64,000 bases of DNA from positions 38,180 through 102,179 of the forward strand of contig NZ_BJNM01000008.1 in NCBI RefSeq assembly GCF_006539685.1, in the 5' to 3' direction. The stretch comes from Gluconobacter oxydans. Its GTDB lineage: Bacteria > Pseudomonadota > Alphaproteobacteria > Acetobacterales > Acetobacteraceae. Position numbers and translations under genes: made by a program. Shown piece after piece: positions 1 through 8,954 of the stretch. How positions within the stretch are numbered: the first letter of the stretch is position 1; every line of letters starts with the position of its first letter. The notes beneath the pieces are model-generated. The model did not search any database. It was not told the DNA's origin and saw only the letters and a list, made by a program, of their open reading frames with translations.

Positions 1-1658
1 GGCTGGTAGACAATGCCCAGTGTCCCTTCTTCCAGTGCTTCGGGGAGGGCACGGATCAGGTCGCGGTTGCGCTTGGCCACGGTGCGCAGTTCGGGATTGT
101 AGAAACGGTGCGTGTGACCGCCCAGGCTCTTGGCTTCGTAGAGAGCAAGGTCGCTGGCCTCCAGCAGGCTTCCCACCCGTTCCGAACCCCCGATGGACAG
201 AACGATTCCCACGCTGAGGCCGACCGCGCAGCGCACGCCTTCCCCGATGCGGATGGGAACATTCGTCAGCGCGTTGATCAGTCCCGTGGCCGTGTTGGCG
301 GCCTGGGCAGGCGTTGTCTGACGTTCCAGCAGCATGAACTCGTCGCCGCCAAACCGGTAGAGCCTGTGGCGTTCGCTGAGCGTCCGGCTCAGTACGACGG
401 TGACTTTCCGGAGCATCTCGTCGCCGGCGGAGTGGCCATACCGGTCGTTGATCTGCTTGAAGCCGTCCAGATCGAGATTGAGCAGCGCGAAGGCTTCCCC
501 CGTGCGCTCGGCCTCGATGAGATAGGTTTCCATGTCGTCGAGGAAGGCGCCGCGGTTGGGCAGACCGGTCAGCAGATCATGTCTTGCCCGGAAAGAGGCG
601 CTTTCCTGGGCCCAGTGCGTCTGGGTCACGTCCGTTCCGACGCCGCGATATCCGATGAAATTCCGGTCCTGGAAAATGGGGCGCCCACTCAGCGACCAGA
701 AGCGCTGCTGGCCATGGAGGGCCCCCGACACCACGATGTCCCGGAAGAAGATCCGGTTGTCGAGGCACTGCCGCAGGCGGCCAAGACCTGTCCGTTCGTC
801 TCTGTCGAAAGCCGCGGGGCCTGCCAGATCGGACAGGATGTCAAAGAAGTTCCGGTTTTCCAGCCATTCCCGGCTGTTGCCGAACGCGGAGGCCAGGCTG
901 GCCGAGACATTCTGCAGTGTTCCGGACGTGGAGGTCTCCCACAGCCAGTCACCGGTATCATCATCCGCATTCCGCAGCAGGAGCTGGACGATGCTGTTGC
1001 GCTCCTCCAGCGAATACCGGCTGACCAGAAACGCCGCGAACAGGGTCCGGACTGCCATGGTCAGGGACAGGACAAAAAACAGGTAAATCGCCAGTTCGAG
1101 GGCGATATAGAAATAGAACGAGCCGTGATCGATTTCCCATGACTGGAAAAGGGCGATGCAGCACGACAGGACCAGCATGAGCGCAATGATCTCCCCCATG
1201 CCGGCCAGGGGCATCAGCGTGATGGTCGTTGCCGTCAGGCCAACCATGATGCCGGCGACCAGGACCCTGTCATTGGCGTCGCCATAGGGGAACACGACGG
1301 GTGGCAGCGTGATCCAGCAGAGTGCGAATGCGAAATTGAGCCCCTTGAGGATCCAGGACTGCCTGGTATCGACCAGCTTCTCGGTCGGGATCGCATAGAA
1401 GCAGATGTTGTAGACCAGCAGCAGGAACAGGACGGCCCCGCAGAGGATCATGCCGTAGGTCGGGTAGTTCCGCATCAGGCAGAGCCCGGCGATGGGGCCG
1501 CAGCTGATCTGGGGAACGAAATGAAAGAAGTTCAGCCCCCGCAGAACCCGGCAGCGTGACAGCCGGATGTCTTCTTCCGCTCCATCCGGGATTTCCGTCC
1601 GGAAAGAGAAAAGCCGGGCAAGCCGCACCTGTTTCATCAGGGTCAGCAGGGCGGTCAT
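1..1658 (-). CDS. GGDEF-EAL cyclic-di-GMP signalling protein, 3' end outside window
   Basis: About 552 N-terminal residues are visible and the gene runs off the left edge. The order is several hydrophobic membrane segments (roughly residues 35-190), a PAS-like sensor segment (about 230-360), a GGDEF domain with intact YRFGGDEF (about 434-441), and the beginning of an EAL domain (ALEEGTLGIVYQP near 520-540). The protein is therefore an inner-membrane diguanylate cyclase/phosphodiesterase that would make or degrade cyclic-di-GMP. The EAL catalytic residues are outside the window, so which activity dominates cannot be judged. The start is the ATG at 1658, with a weak ribosome site; an in-frame ATG at 1637 is the alternative. 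The neighbour in the same direction (1868-2596) is 209 bases upstream. Confidence 0.85.
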   Translation of the reverse strand, partial: MTALLTLMKQVRLARLFSFRTEIPDGAEEDIRLSRCRVLRGLNFFHFVPQISCGPIAGLCLMRNYPTYGMILCGAVLFLLLVYNICFYAIPTEKLVDTRQSWILKGLNFAFALCWITLPPVVFPYGDANDRVLVAGIMVGLTATTITLMPLAGMGEIIALMLVLSCCIALFQSWEIDHGSFYFYIALELAIYLFFVLSLTMAVRTLFAAFLVSRYSLEERNSIVQLLLRNADDDTGDWLWETSTSGTLQNVSASLASAFGNSREWLENRNFFDILSDLAGPAAFDRDERTGLGRLRQCLDNRIFFRDIVVSGALHGQQRFWSLSGRPIFQDRNFIGYRGVGTDVTQTHWAQESASFRARHDLLTGLPNRGAFLDDMETYLIEAERTGEAFALLNLDLDGFKQINDRYGHSAGDEMLRKVTVVLSRTLSERHRLYRFGGDEFMLLERQTTPAQAANTATGLINALTNVPIRIGEGVRCAVGLSVGIVLSIGGSERVGSLLEASDLALYEAKSLGGHTHRFYNPELRTVAKRNRDLIRALPEALEEGTLGIVYQ

Positions 1659-1867
1659 TGTGCTGCGCCTGACTGGGACGAGACAGCAAGATCCGATGAG
1701 ACAGGCAGAAGCATCATGAACCTTCCCAATAGAGGAGGAGGGTGCCACGATGACAGGGATTTATGAAGTTTTTCTTTGCGGCGGACGAATCTGTCGATGG
1801 CAACATCTCCGCACGTCGGTTATGGCACACCGGGCATGGAGATAGCCGATAAGGGCTTAAGATTTCG

Positions 1868-2596
1868 TTAATGCGCCATTTCAGGCGTCGTGGCGTAAAT
1901 CTCGAAGCTCGCTTTTTCAAACATTTCAATGCATTCGCGCATGTTGGCGGTCAGGGCTGCGCGCGTGATGTCCGGATCGTTGGACGGGTAGTAGGCGCGG
2001 GCCAGGTCCTCGTCGATTTCCAGATGGGACGGTCCGTCATGCTCATGCTCGTCATGGGCCAGACCCCAGGTCCAGTGCTTCTTGGCGAACAGGCTGGTGA
2101 ACTTCGGCGCATGGCAGAGATAGGCGGCCAGTTCTTCGGCGATGTATTCCACGGCGGCCAGCCAAGAGAAGAAGATCACGGGATCTTCGCTGTCGGCATT
2201 GGCAATCAGTTTCTGGACGCTCGGCAGCGTGTCGTAGTGGGTCCCGAACAGGTCGAGGCCGAATTCCTTCGCACCATCGGCCCACAGGATGGCGTGCGAC
2301 CCTTCCTCTTCCTTCATTTCGCGGACGGCTTCACGGGCTTCCGAAAAGAAGGTCTTGATCCGGCTCTGGCCAAAGCGCTGGACGAGCGGCTTGATGGGGA
2401 GATGACCGACGCGCACATCAATAGCGCGCTCAAAAGCCTGAATAAAAGGCCACCATCCGATCATCATGGCCCGAATAGTGTCTTTATCGCCATGGGCTGC
2501 GCCCCGGGCCAGTGCGGAAGAATAGATTTTCTCTCGTGTAAAGACACGCATTTCGGCACGATTTACCAAAGGCTCGGAGAACAGTAGAGCGTACAT
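1868..2596 (-). CDS. heme-oxygenase-fold-like protein, probably iron-containing
   Basis: This is a 242-residue soluble, largely helical protein without a signal peptide. The EEEGSHAILW stretch (residues 96-105) and the acidic, His-rich segment HDEHEHDGPSHLEID (about 181-195) could supply metal ligands. They resemble the Glu/His pattern of the heme-oxygenase-like diiron and TenA-like superfamilies, for example the iron-containing redox enzyme family. That assignment rests on fold-level resemblance only. The substrate is unknown and the gene may equally be described as hypothetical. The upstream region is strongly AT-rich and probably holds the promoter. No operon partner is evident. Confidence 0.6.
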   Translation of the reverse strand: MYALLFSEPLVNRAEMRVFTREKIYSSALARGAAHGDKDTIRAMMIGWWPFIQAFERAIDVRVGHLPIKPLVQRFGQSRIKTFFSEAREAVREMKEEEGSHAILWADGAKEFGLDLFGTHYDTLPSVQKLIANADSEDPVIFFSWLAAVEYIAEELAAYLCHAPKFTSLFAKKHWTWGLAHDEHEHDGPSHLEIDEDLARAYYPSNDPDITRAALTANMRECIEMFEKASFEIYATTPEMAH

Positions 2597-2817
2597 CCGC
2601 GTAATCCTGATGAAGTTATTGCATGCGCCGTTCCGGCATTGATGTTGTAGTCGTTAATTTTTCGAAAAAGTAAGTTTTTTACTTTAATTTTAATTGAGTT
2701 TTATTAAAATAGCAAAAAATTAATATATTAGATTTTATTTATGTTGCTTTATCGAAATAAAATGATTCGCACAAAACCGCCATCCTCTGATCCGGTTTGG
2801 TATCGTAACGTCCCGTT
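2597..2817. other. AT-rich intergenic region
   Basis: This gap separates two leftward genes. Positions 2655-2765 are very AT-rich with A and T runs, in strong contrast to the GC-rich genes on either side. It most likely holds the promoter of the 1868-2596 gene. I see no convincing gene, terminator hairpin or named operator in it. Confidence 0.5.
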
Positions 2818-3585
2818 TCAGGTCGGTTTAAGCAGAAATTCCATCATTTCCCTCAGGAACGCGCGCGGCTGTTCGGCATGCAGCCAGTGTCCGGCGTCGG
2901 GCAGGGAGTGGATCAGCGCGTGGGGGAAAAGAGTTCGGATCTGATCGTGATGTTCGGGGCGGACATAGGGAGACGCCCCGCCACGCAGGAAAAGAACAGG
3001 CCCTTCGTAGGGCGCAATCTGCAGATCGGGCCAGTTTTCGATTTCGTGAATGTCACGGGCGAGATCGTCAAAACCGATGCTCCACCCCGGCGAATCGCCG
3101 AGCCGGACGTTCTGCAGAAGGAGTTCGGCAACGGGTCGGCTGCCGGCGACCGGCTCCAGAAGATCCAGTCCTTCCCGCCGTTCGAGCGATGCGGGAAATG
3201 TGATGGCGGCCAGCCGGGCGATCATCTCGCCATGCCCGTGACCCGTCCGGGCCGGCGCGATATCCGCGACGAGCAGTTTCGTGATGCGCTCAGGAGCGGC
3301 AAGGGCCAGCATCATCCCGACCTTCCCGCCCATAGAGTGACCCACGACGGCAAAACGCTCGATCCCCAGATCATCCAGCGTTTCCAGCACGTCCTGCGCC
3401 ATGAGCGCATAGCTAACGGGGCCATGCGGACTGTGTCCATGGTTGCGCAGATCCAGCGCAAGAGTCCGGAAATCGGCAGCCGCGCCGCGCTGGAGGAAGC
3501 CGAGGTTCCGGCCCCGTCCGAACAGCCCGTGCAGGAAGACGACGGTTTCCGGGCCTTCACCGCGTTCGATGACATGCAGTTTCAT
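2818..3585 (-). CDS. alpha/beta hydrolase, YbfF-like esterase
   Basis: The protein is a 255-residue soluble alpha/beta hydrolase. The oxyanion-region motif FLHGLFG is near residue 18, the nucleophile elbow is GHSMGG (about 83-88), and the catalytic His is in DAGHWLHAEQP near the C terminus. Length and motifs match the YbfF family of cytoplasmic thioesterases/carboxylesterases acting on short acyl esters. An ATG lies 15 bases further upstream, but GGAAGGA sits six bases before the ATG at 3585 and would lie inside the longer form, so 3585 is preferred. It is divergent from the ClC gene. The physiological substrate cannot be read from sequence. Confidence 0.85.
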   Translation of the reverse strand: MKLHVIERGEGPETVVFLHGLFGRGRNLGFLQRGAAADFRTLALDLRNHGHSPHGPVSYALMAQDVLETLDDLGIERFAVVGHSMGGKVGMMLALAAPERITKLLVADIAPARTGHGHGEMIARLAAITFPASLERREGLDLLEPVAGSRPVAELLLQNVRLGDSPGWSIGFDDLARDIHEIENWPDLQIAPYEGPVLFLRGGASPYVRPEHHDQIRTLFPHALIHSLPDAGHWLHAEQPRAFLREMMEFLLKPT

Positions 3586-3665
3586 CAATGATCCTTCCAT
3601 GACAGCTGTTGATCGGCGACGCGCTTGCCGTCAAACAGGATCACACCTGCCGCCCGGGAGCTCGC

Positions 3666-5531
3666 TTGTCCACCAGTCCCGCCCCTTCGCCCGCATCTCC
3701 TGACGGCTCTTCCGGCCGTTTTCAGGACAGGTCCCGCGTTCTGCGCCAGCGGATGAACCGCTTTCAGGCGCGTCTGTTTCCCCATGCGCCGTCGAATCTG
3801 CGAACCCTGGTGCGTGGAAACGAGATCTGGCTGAGCGTTCTGGCGGGATTCGTTGGGCTCCTGTCGGGCCTGTGCGTTTTTGTAGTCACCCATCTGACCT
3901 TCTTCATGCACCGGCTGCTGTTCGGGGTATCCGGCATGTCCGGCGGCCATCTGTCCGGACTGACCGTCCTGCCACCGCTTCGAACGGTAGCGGTGCTGAC
4001 CGGGGGCGGGCTGGTGATCGGGCTGTTCGGCGTCATGGTCGCGCAAATCATGCCCCGCAGTCCCGTGGACCCCATCGAGGCCAATGCGCTGCATGGCGGC
4101 CGCATGTCGGTGCGGGACAGTCTGGTCATTGTCTGCCAGACGGTTCTGTCCAACGGGGTCGGCGGTTCCATCGGGCTTGAAGCCGGCTTCACCCAAATTG
4201 CCGCGGCTTTCGGTTCCCGCATCGGACGCTCCTTCCGGGTGCGCCGCGAGGATCTGCGCGTGCTGGTGGGGGCCGGTGCCGGTGCTGCGATCGGGGCGGC
4301 GTTCGATGCGCCGGTGGCCGGCGCGTTCTATGCGTTCGAGCTGGTGATCGGCTCCTATTCTCTGGGAAGCCTGTCCCCCGTGGCGGTCGCTGCGCTGGCG
4401 GGCGTGGGCGTGACGCGCTCGCTGGGGAGTGTCCCGCCGGGCATCGTTATTCCATCGCCGGGCACCCTGTCCTGGGAAGGGACGGCCGGGGCGGTCATCA
4501 TCAGTGTCCTGACGGCTCTGACGGCAATCGGCCTGATGTTCTGCGTTACCCAGACCGAGGCGCTGTTCCGCCGAATGCCCGGCCCAGTCTGGCTGCGGCC
4601 TGCGGTTGGCGGTCTGATCGTGGGTGGGCTGGCGACGCTGCATCCATCCGTCCTGTCCGCCGGGCACGAGGCGATGCGCGCTGTCTTCGCCGGAAACGTC
4701 ACCGCGCAGATGGCCGTTGTTCTGCTGTTCCTGAAGGCTCTGACGTCCTGCCTGTGTATCGGGTCCGGGTTTCGCGGCGGCCTGTTCTTCGCATCGCTCT
4801 ATCTTGGATCGCTGGCGGGCACGATCTACGGCACGCTTCTGGAACCGCTGGGCGTTGCGCCGGATTCCGCCACAGCCTGCGCACTGGTCGGCATGAGCGC
4901 GATGGCCGTCGCCGTGATCGGCAGCCCCATGACTATGATCTGCCTGATGCTGGAACTGACCGGCAGCGTCTCCATGAGCGGTGCGACACTTGTCGCTGCG
5001 GTGCTGTCACTCCTGACCGTGCGCCGCCTGTTCGGTTACAGCTTCGCCACCTGGCGCTTCCATCTGCGGGGTGAATCGATCCGCTCCGCCGTCGATATCG
5101 GCTGGATGCGCTCCTTGAATGTCCGCCGGATGATGCGCGGGCAGGTCCGTACCCTCCCGGCGGACACACCTGTAAACCGCGCGCAGGCCATGTTCCCGCT
5201 CGGCTCGGCCCAGCGGATCGTCCTGCTTGATGGGGAGGGGCATTATGATGGTATCGTCCATCTGGCCGACCTGCACGCCGTCCCGGCTTCGCAGACGCCG
5301 ATCGCAACGCTGGCCCTGTTCCGCAACGCCATGCTCACGCCGCACATGAACATTCGTGAGGCGATCGAACTGTTTGAAAAGGCCGAGGCCGACGCGCTTG
5401 TGGTCGTCGAGGACCCGCAGTCCCGGCAGGTGATCGGAACCCTGACCGAACAGCACGCCCTGCGCCGCTATGCCGAGGAACTCGAACGCAGCCGCCGGAG
5501 TTTGGCGGGGGACGAAAGCCTGCCGACCTGA
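3666..5531 (+). CDS. ClC-family chloride channel/antiporter with CBS domains
   Basis: This is a membrane protein of about 621 residues with the ClC fold: two related blocks of helices followed by a cytoplasmic CBS-domain pair (roughly the last 140 residues). The anion-path motifs are recognisable but diverged. VDPIEA stands where GSGIP-type ClCs carry the central serine, GLEAGFTQ keeps the gating glutamate but lacks the usual GP, and GGLFFASLYLG replaces GxFxP. Similar variants form a known proteobacterial clade, so chloride or proton/chloride exchange is likely but other anions are possible. I chose the TTG at 3666 because GGGAG precedes it by five bases. An upstream in-frame start at 3609 and an ATG at 3753 are alternatives. 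CBS domains suggest regulation by adenine nucleotides. Confidence 0.8.
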   Translation: MSTSPAPSPASPDGSSGRFQDRSRVLRQRMNRFQARLFPHAPSNLRTLVRGNEIWLSVLAGFVGLLSGLCVFVVTHLTFFMHRLLFGVSGMSGGHLSGLTVLPPLRTVAVLTGGGLVIGLFGVMVAQIMPRSPVDPIEANALHGGRMSVRDSLVIVCQTVLSNGVGGSIGLEAGFTQIAAAFGSRIGRSFRVRREDLRVLVGAGAGAAIGAAFDAPVAGAFYAFELVIGSYSLGSLSPVAVAALAGVGVTRSLGSVPPGIVIPSPGTLSWEGTAGAVIISVLTALTAIGLMFCVTQTEALFRRMPGPVWLRPAVGGLIVGGLATLHPSVLSAGHEAMRAVFAGNVTAQMAVVLLFLKALTSCLCIGSGFRGGLFFASLYLGSLAGTIYGTLLEPLGVAPDSATACALVGMSAMAVAVIGSPMTMICLMLELTGSVSMSGATLVAAVLSLLTVRRLFGYSFATWRFHLRGESIRSAVDIGWMRSLNVRRMMRGQVRTLPADTPVNRAQAMFPLGSAQRIVLLDGEGHYDGIVHLADLHAVPASQTPIATLALFRNAMLTPHMNIREAIELFEKAEADALVVVEDPQSRQVIGTLTEQHALRRYAEELERSRRSLAGDESLPT

Positions 5532-5630
5532 TCCGCCAATGCGGTCTTGCCCCTTGGCATCACGGCGTTCCCGTTTCAACATGCGGTCCCATCAGATGCC
5601 CGCTTCGGGCGCCCCAACCGGAGACCTGCC

Positions 5631-6098
5631 ATGACCGCAACCCCCGACTCCCGCCTCGCCGACCTTGAGATCACCCTGCCGGTCGCAGCCGCTCCGGTTG
5701 CGAATTACGTTACGACCGTTCGCACCGGAAACCAGCTCATCGTCTCCGGTCAGCTTCCGCTGGTGGATGGCAAGCTGCTGATCACCGGCAAGCTCGGGGA
5801 CGAAGTTTCGGTTCATGCCGGTGTGGCCTGTGCCCGCGCCTGCCTGATCAATGTTCTGGCCCAGGCCAAGGCTGCACTGGATGGCGATCTTTCCCGTATC
5901 ACCCGCGTTGTCCGTCTGGGCGGCTTCATCGCCTGCACGCCCGAGTTCACCGATCAGGCCACTGTCATGAATGGCGCGTCCGATCTGGCCGTCGAGGTTT
6001 TCGGTGATGCCGGCCGTCATGCCCGCTCCACGATCGGCGTGCCGAGCCTACCCGTGAACGCCCCGGTTGAAGTCGAGGCGCTGTTCGAAATCGCCTGA
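5631..6098 (+). CDS. RidA/YjgF-family protein
   Basis: This 155-residue protein belongs to the RidA/YER057c/UK114 superfamily and resembles the longer branch typified by Atu1953-like proteins (YjgF_endoribonuc type) rather than classical 128-residue RidA. Visible features are GNQLIVSGQLPL near residue 35, RLGGFIACTPEF near 100 and HARSTIGVPSLP near 130, which holds the Arg that binds the substrate carboxylate in the family. Classical members hydrolyse reactive enamine/imine intermediates; activity in this branch is less certain. The start at 5631 follows GGAGA, and translation from the earlier ATG at 5547 would add a non-conserved segment. The next gene begins 23 bases downstream, suggesting cotranscription. 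Confidence 0.88.
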   Translation: MTATPDSRLADLEITLPVAAAPVANYVTTVRTGNQLIVSGQLPLVDGKLLITGKLGDEVSVHAGVACARACLINVLAQAKAALDGDLSRITRVVRLGGFIACTPEFTDQATVMNGASDLAVEVFGDAGRHARSTIGVPSLPVNAPVEVEALFEIA

Positions 6099-6121
6099 TC
6101 ACCCCGGATGGGAGAGACCGA

Positions 6122-7303
6122 ATGGGAGAACCGGAGACCGCCCCGTCCCCCGACTGGAGCCTGAGCCTCCACGCCTCGATCCACGAGATCGGGGCCGAGG
6201 CCTGGGATGCCTGCGCGGGCGCGGATAATCCGTTCGTTTCTTTCGGCTTCCTGTCCGCTCTTGAAGACAGTGGCTCCGTCGCGGACCGCACCGGCTGGCT
6301 CGTGCGCCATGCCGTACTGCGGGCGCCGGACGGGACAATTGCGGCCCTCGCTCCGCTTTATGGAAAGTCCCATTCCTGGGGCGAATACGTCTTCGACCAG
6401 AGCTGGGCCCGCGCTTACGAAGCCGCGGGCGGTCGCTACTATCCAAAATTCGTCTGCGCCGTCCCGTTCTCGCCGGTTCCCGGCCCAAGACTGCTGCTAC
6501 GGCCCGATCTGCCCGATCCGAAAGGCGTGGCGCAGGCTCTGGCCTCCGCGCTCATTCAGGCCACGGCGCAGCTCGGTCTGTCCTCCCTGCACGCCAATTT
6601 CTGCGATATGGCTTCGATGGAGGCCTTTACCGAAGCGGGTTATCTGCCGCGCACGGGCATCCAGTATCACTGGCAGAACAACGGTTACGCCACGTTCGAT
6701 GATTTTCTGGCCGCTTTAGCCTCCCGCAAGCGCAAATCCATCCGCAAGGAACGCAGCGCCGCGCAGTCCTGCGGTCTGACCTTCAGCACATTGCGCGGAA
6801 ACCAGATTACCCTGGAAGACTGGCAGGCGTTCTACCGCTTCTACCAGTCCACGATCGACCGAAAATGGGGCAGCGCCTATCTGACGGAGCACTTCTTTCC
6901 CATGCTGTCCGAACGTCTCGGAGACCGCGTGGTCCTGATGATGGCCCATCATGACGGAAAAGCGGTTGCCGGTGCCCTGAACCTCATGGGGGCGGATGCG
7001 CTGTTTGGTCGCAACTGGGGCTGCGAGGGAGACTGGCCCTTCCTGCATTTTGAGCTGTGCTATTACCGTGCGATCGACTTCGCCATCGAGCACGGCCTGT
7101 CCCGCGTCGAAGCCGGGGCGCAGGGCGAGCACAAGATACAGCGCGGTTATCTTCCGACCTTCACCCATTCCGCGCATGCCATTCTCGATCCCGGGCTGCG
7201 GCAGGCCGTGGGCGCCTTTGTGGAAGAAGAACGGACCGCCATGCAGGCAGAGGCCGCGGAACTGGAAACTCTTTCACCATATCGTCACGGCGAGTCGGGA
7301 TAA
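6122..7303 (+). CDS. FemAB/GNAT-like protein (DUF482 family)
   Basis: The protein has 393 residues and resembles the DUF482 family (FemAB-like, double acetyltransferase-type fold) common in alphaproteobacteria. Characteristic segments are PFVSFGFLSALEDSGS near residue 38, KSHSWGEYVFDQSWARAYE near 84-102, FLAALASRKRKSIRKER in the middle, and GAQGEHKIQRGY near 340. Family members are annotated as peptidoglycan-related or GNAT acyltransferases, but no substrate has been shown that I can name. A GGAGA ribosome site lies just before the ATG. It follows the RidA-type gene closely and probably shares its transcript. The gap to flgF is 82 bases and appears to start a new unit. Confidence 0.82.
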   Translation: MGEPETAPSPDWSLSLHASIHEIGAEAWDACAGADNPFVSFGFLSALEDSGSVADRTGWLVRHAVLRAPDGTIAALAPLYGKSHSWGEYVFDQSWARAYEAAGGRYYPKFVCAVPFSPVPGPRLLLRPDLPDPKGVAQALASALIQATAQLGLSSLHANFCDMASMEAFTEAGYLPRTGIQYHWQNNGYATFDDFLAALASRKRKSIRKERSAAQSCGLTFSTLRGNQITLEDWQAFYRFYQSTIDRKWGSAYLTEHFFPMLSERLGDRVVLMMAHHDGKAVAGALNLMGADALFGRNWGCEGDWPFLHFELCYYRAIDFAIEHGLSRVEAGAQGEHKIQRGYLPTFTHSAHAILDPGLRQAVGAFVEEERTAMQAEAAELETLSPYRHGESG

Positions 7304-7385
7304 CCCTGTTCGTTTAACGATTGGGAAAGCTTTCTGCGGCTAGGCTGTGCTCCGAAATCGGGATTGACCGGAGCCTGTAAAGCCC

Positions 7386-8126
7386 ATGGAGAACAGTACC
7401 TATATCGCGCTTTCGCGCATGGATGCCCAGCAGCGTGCCATGTCCGTGGTCGCGGCTAATATGTCGAACGCCTCGACTGTGGGCTACAAACGCGAAAATG
7501 TCCTCTTCAGTGACTTCCTGTCCCACCAGCACGGCTCAAAACAGCCCGAAGGCGCGGATACGGAATCCTACACGCAGGACCGCGCGACATACCGGGACTT
7601 CCAGCAGGGCGACATGCAGTCGACCGGCAATCCCCTTGATCTCGCACTGGGTGGCGAGGGCTATTTTCAGGTGCGCACCGCCAATGGCGTCCGGCTGACC
7701 CGCGCCGGCCGTTTCGAGGAGCAGCAGGACGGCGCCATTGTCGATGAAAACGGAAATGCCCTGCTGGACCGTGACGGACAGCCGATCGAACTACCCCAGA
7801 CTGACCATCGCATCACCATTTCCGCAGACGGCGTGATCTCGACCGAAACCGGCGAGCAGGGCCAGATCGGGATCGTGACGGCGCAGGATAACAACAGGCT
7901 CCAGGCCGAAGGCAGCAGACTGCTGCGTTCCGACCAGCCGACCACCGCTGTCGAGCGGCCCAACATCGTGCAGGGCATGGTGGAAGGCAGCAACGTCCAG
8001 ATGATGACCGAAGTCACGCAGATGATGGAAATCCAGCGGAACTTCGACTTCATGGCGCAGTTCGTGGACGCCGAAGCAACGCGCCAGAAAAACGCCATCG
8101 ACAAGATCGTTCAGGTCTCGGCCTGA
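7386..8126 (+). CDS. flgF: flagellar proximal rod protein FlgF
   Basis: This 246-residue protein has the flagellar rod/hook architecture. The N-terminal helix contains the conserved NMSNASTVGYKRE segment (about 25-37), the middle has GNPLDLALGGEGYFQV, and the C-terminal helix has the heptad-like pattern QMMEIQRNFDFMAQF. The first residues and the length fit FlgF rather than FlgG. FlgF forms part of the proximal rod in the periplasm and is exported by the flagellar type III apparatus, so no Sec signal is expected or seen. It leads a tight flgF-flgG-flgA cluster, with 34 bases before flgG. Confidence 0.95.
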   Translation: MENSTYIALSRMDAQQRAMSVVAANMSNASTVGYKRENVLFSDFLSHQHGSKQPEGADTESYTQDRATYRDFQQGDMQSTGNPLDLALGGEGYFQVRTANGVRLTRAGRFEEQQDGAIVDENGNALLDRDGQPIELPQTDHRITISADGVISTETGEQGQIGIVTAQDNNRLQAEGSRLLRSDQPTTAVERPNIVQGMVEGSNVQMMTEVTQMMEIQRNFDFMAQFVDAEATRQKNAIDKIVQVSA

Positions 8127-8160
8127 TTTACCGACCCTCACGGGACAAGGATAACGCTCC

Positions 8161-8952
8161 ATGCGCGCACTCGACATCGCCGGAACGGGCATGCAGGCCC
8201 AGCAGACCAACGTCGAAACCATTTCCAACAACATCGCGAACATGAGCACTACGGGCTACAAGCGCTCCCGTGCCGAGTTCCAGGATCTGATCTACCAGAA
8301 CATCCGCCGCGTCGGCGCCAGCTCGTCCGATACGGGTACGACCATCCCGGCCGGTGCTCAGGTCGGTCTGGGTGTGAAGACGGCCGCCATTTACCGCATC
8401 AACGATCAGGGCAGTCTCGAACAGACCAGCAATTCCCTAGATCTGGCTGTGCAGGGACGGGGCTATTTCCAGGTCCAGCTCCCGTCCGGGCAGCTTGCCT
8501 ATACCCGTGACGGCACGTTTTCGATGGACAACAACGGCTCGCTCGTGACGGCGGATGGCTATCTTATCAGCCCCACGATTACGATCCCCAACAATGCCCA
8601 GAGCATCTCCGTCGATCAGTCGGGACAGGTCAGTGTGCAGATCGCCGGGCAAAATAACACGACGCTCGTCGGACAGCTTCAGCTTGGCATCTTCACCAAT
8701 GAGAACGGTCTGGCCGCGATGGGACAGAACCTGTTCACCCAGACGACGGCGTCGGGCGACGCCATGATGGGTAATCCTGAAGCCGTCGGCTACGGCAGCA
8801 TCATGCAGGGCTACGTCGAAAACTCGAACGTCAACGTCGTGACGGAAATCACCGATCTGATCACGGCCCAGCGCGCCTATGAGATGAACAGCAAGGTCAT
8901 CACCGCGTCGGACGACATGATGAAAACCGTGACCAATCTGGGTGGTGGCTAA
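8161..8952 (+). CDS. flgG: flagellar distal rod protein FlgG
   Basis: The 263-residue protein has the expected FlgG length and landmarks: MRALDIAGTGMQAQQ at the N terminus, NNIANMSTTGYKRSRAEFQDL, SNSLDLAVQGRGYFQV, and the C-terminal helix EITDLITAQRAYEMNSKVI. FlgG polymerises into the distal rod that crosses the peptidoglycan and outer membrane. It is the second gene of the flgFGA unit, and flgA follows after two bases, so the two are almost certainly cotranslated. Confidence 0.97.
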   Translation: MRALDIAGTGMQAQQTNVETISNNIANMSTTGYKRSRAEFQDLIYQNIRRVGASSSDTGTTIPAGAQVGLGVKTAAIYRINDQGSLEQTSNSLDLAVQGRGYFQVQLPSGQLAYTRDGTFSMDNNGSLVTADGYLISPTITIPNNAQSISVDQSGQVSVQIAGQNNTTLVGQLQLGIFTNENGLAAMGQNLFTQTTASGDAMMGNPEAVGYGSIMQGYVENSNVNVVTEITDLITAQRAYEMNSKVITASDDMMKTVTNLGGG

Positions 8953-8954
8953 GC

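Noticed and set aside
108..1142. A 344-codon plus-strand frame at the left edge
   Set aside because: It is opposite the GGDEF-EAL gene, whose motifs are unmistakable in the minus-strand frame, and it shows no recognisable sequence itself.
2741..2944. A 67-codon plus-strand frame crossing the AT-rich gap
   Set aside because: It runs into the 3' end of the opposing hydrolase gene and has no recognisable product.
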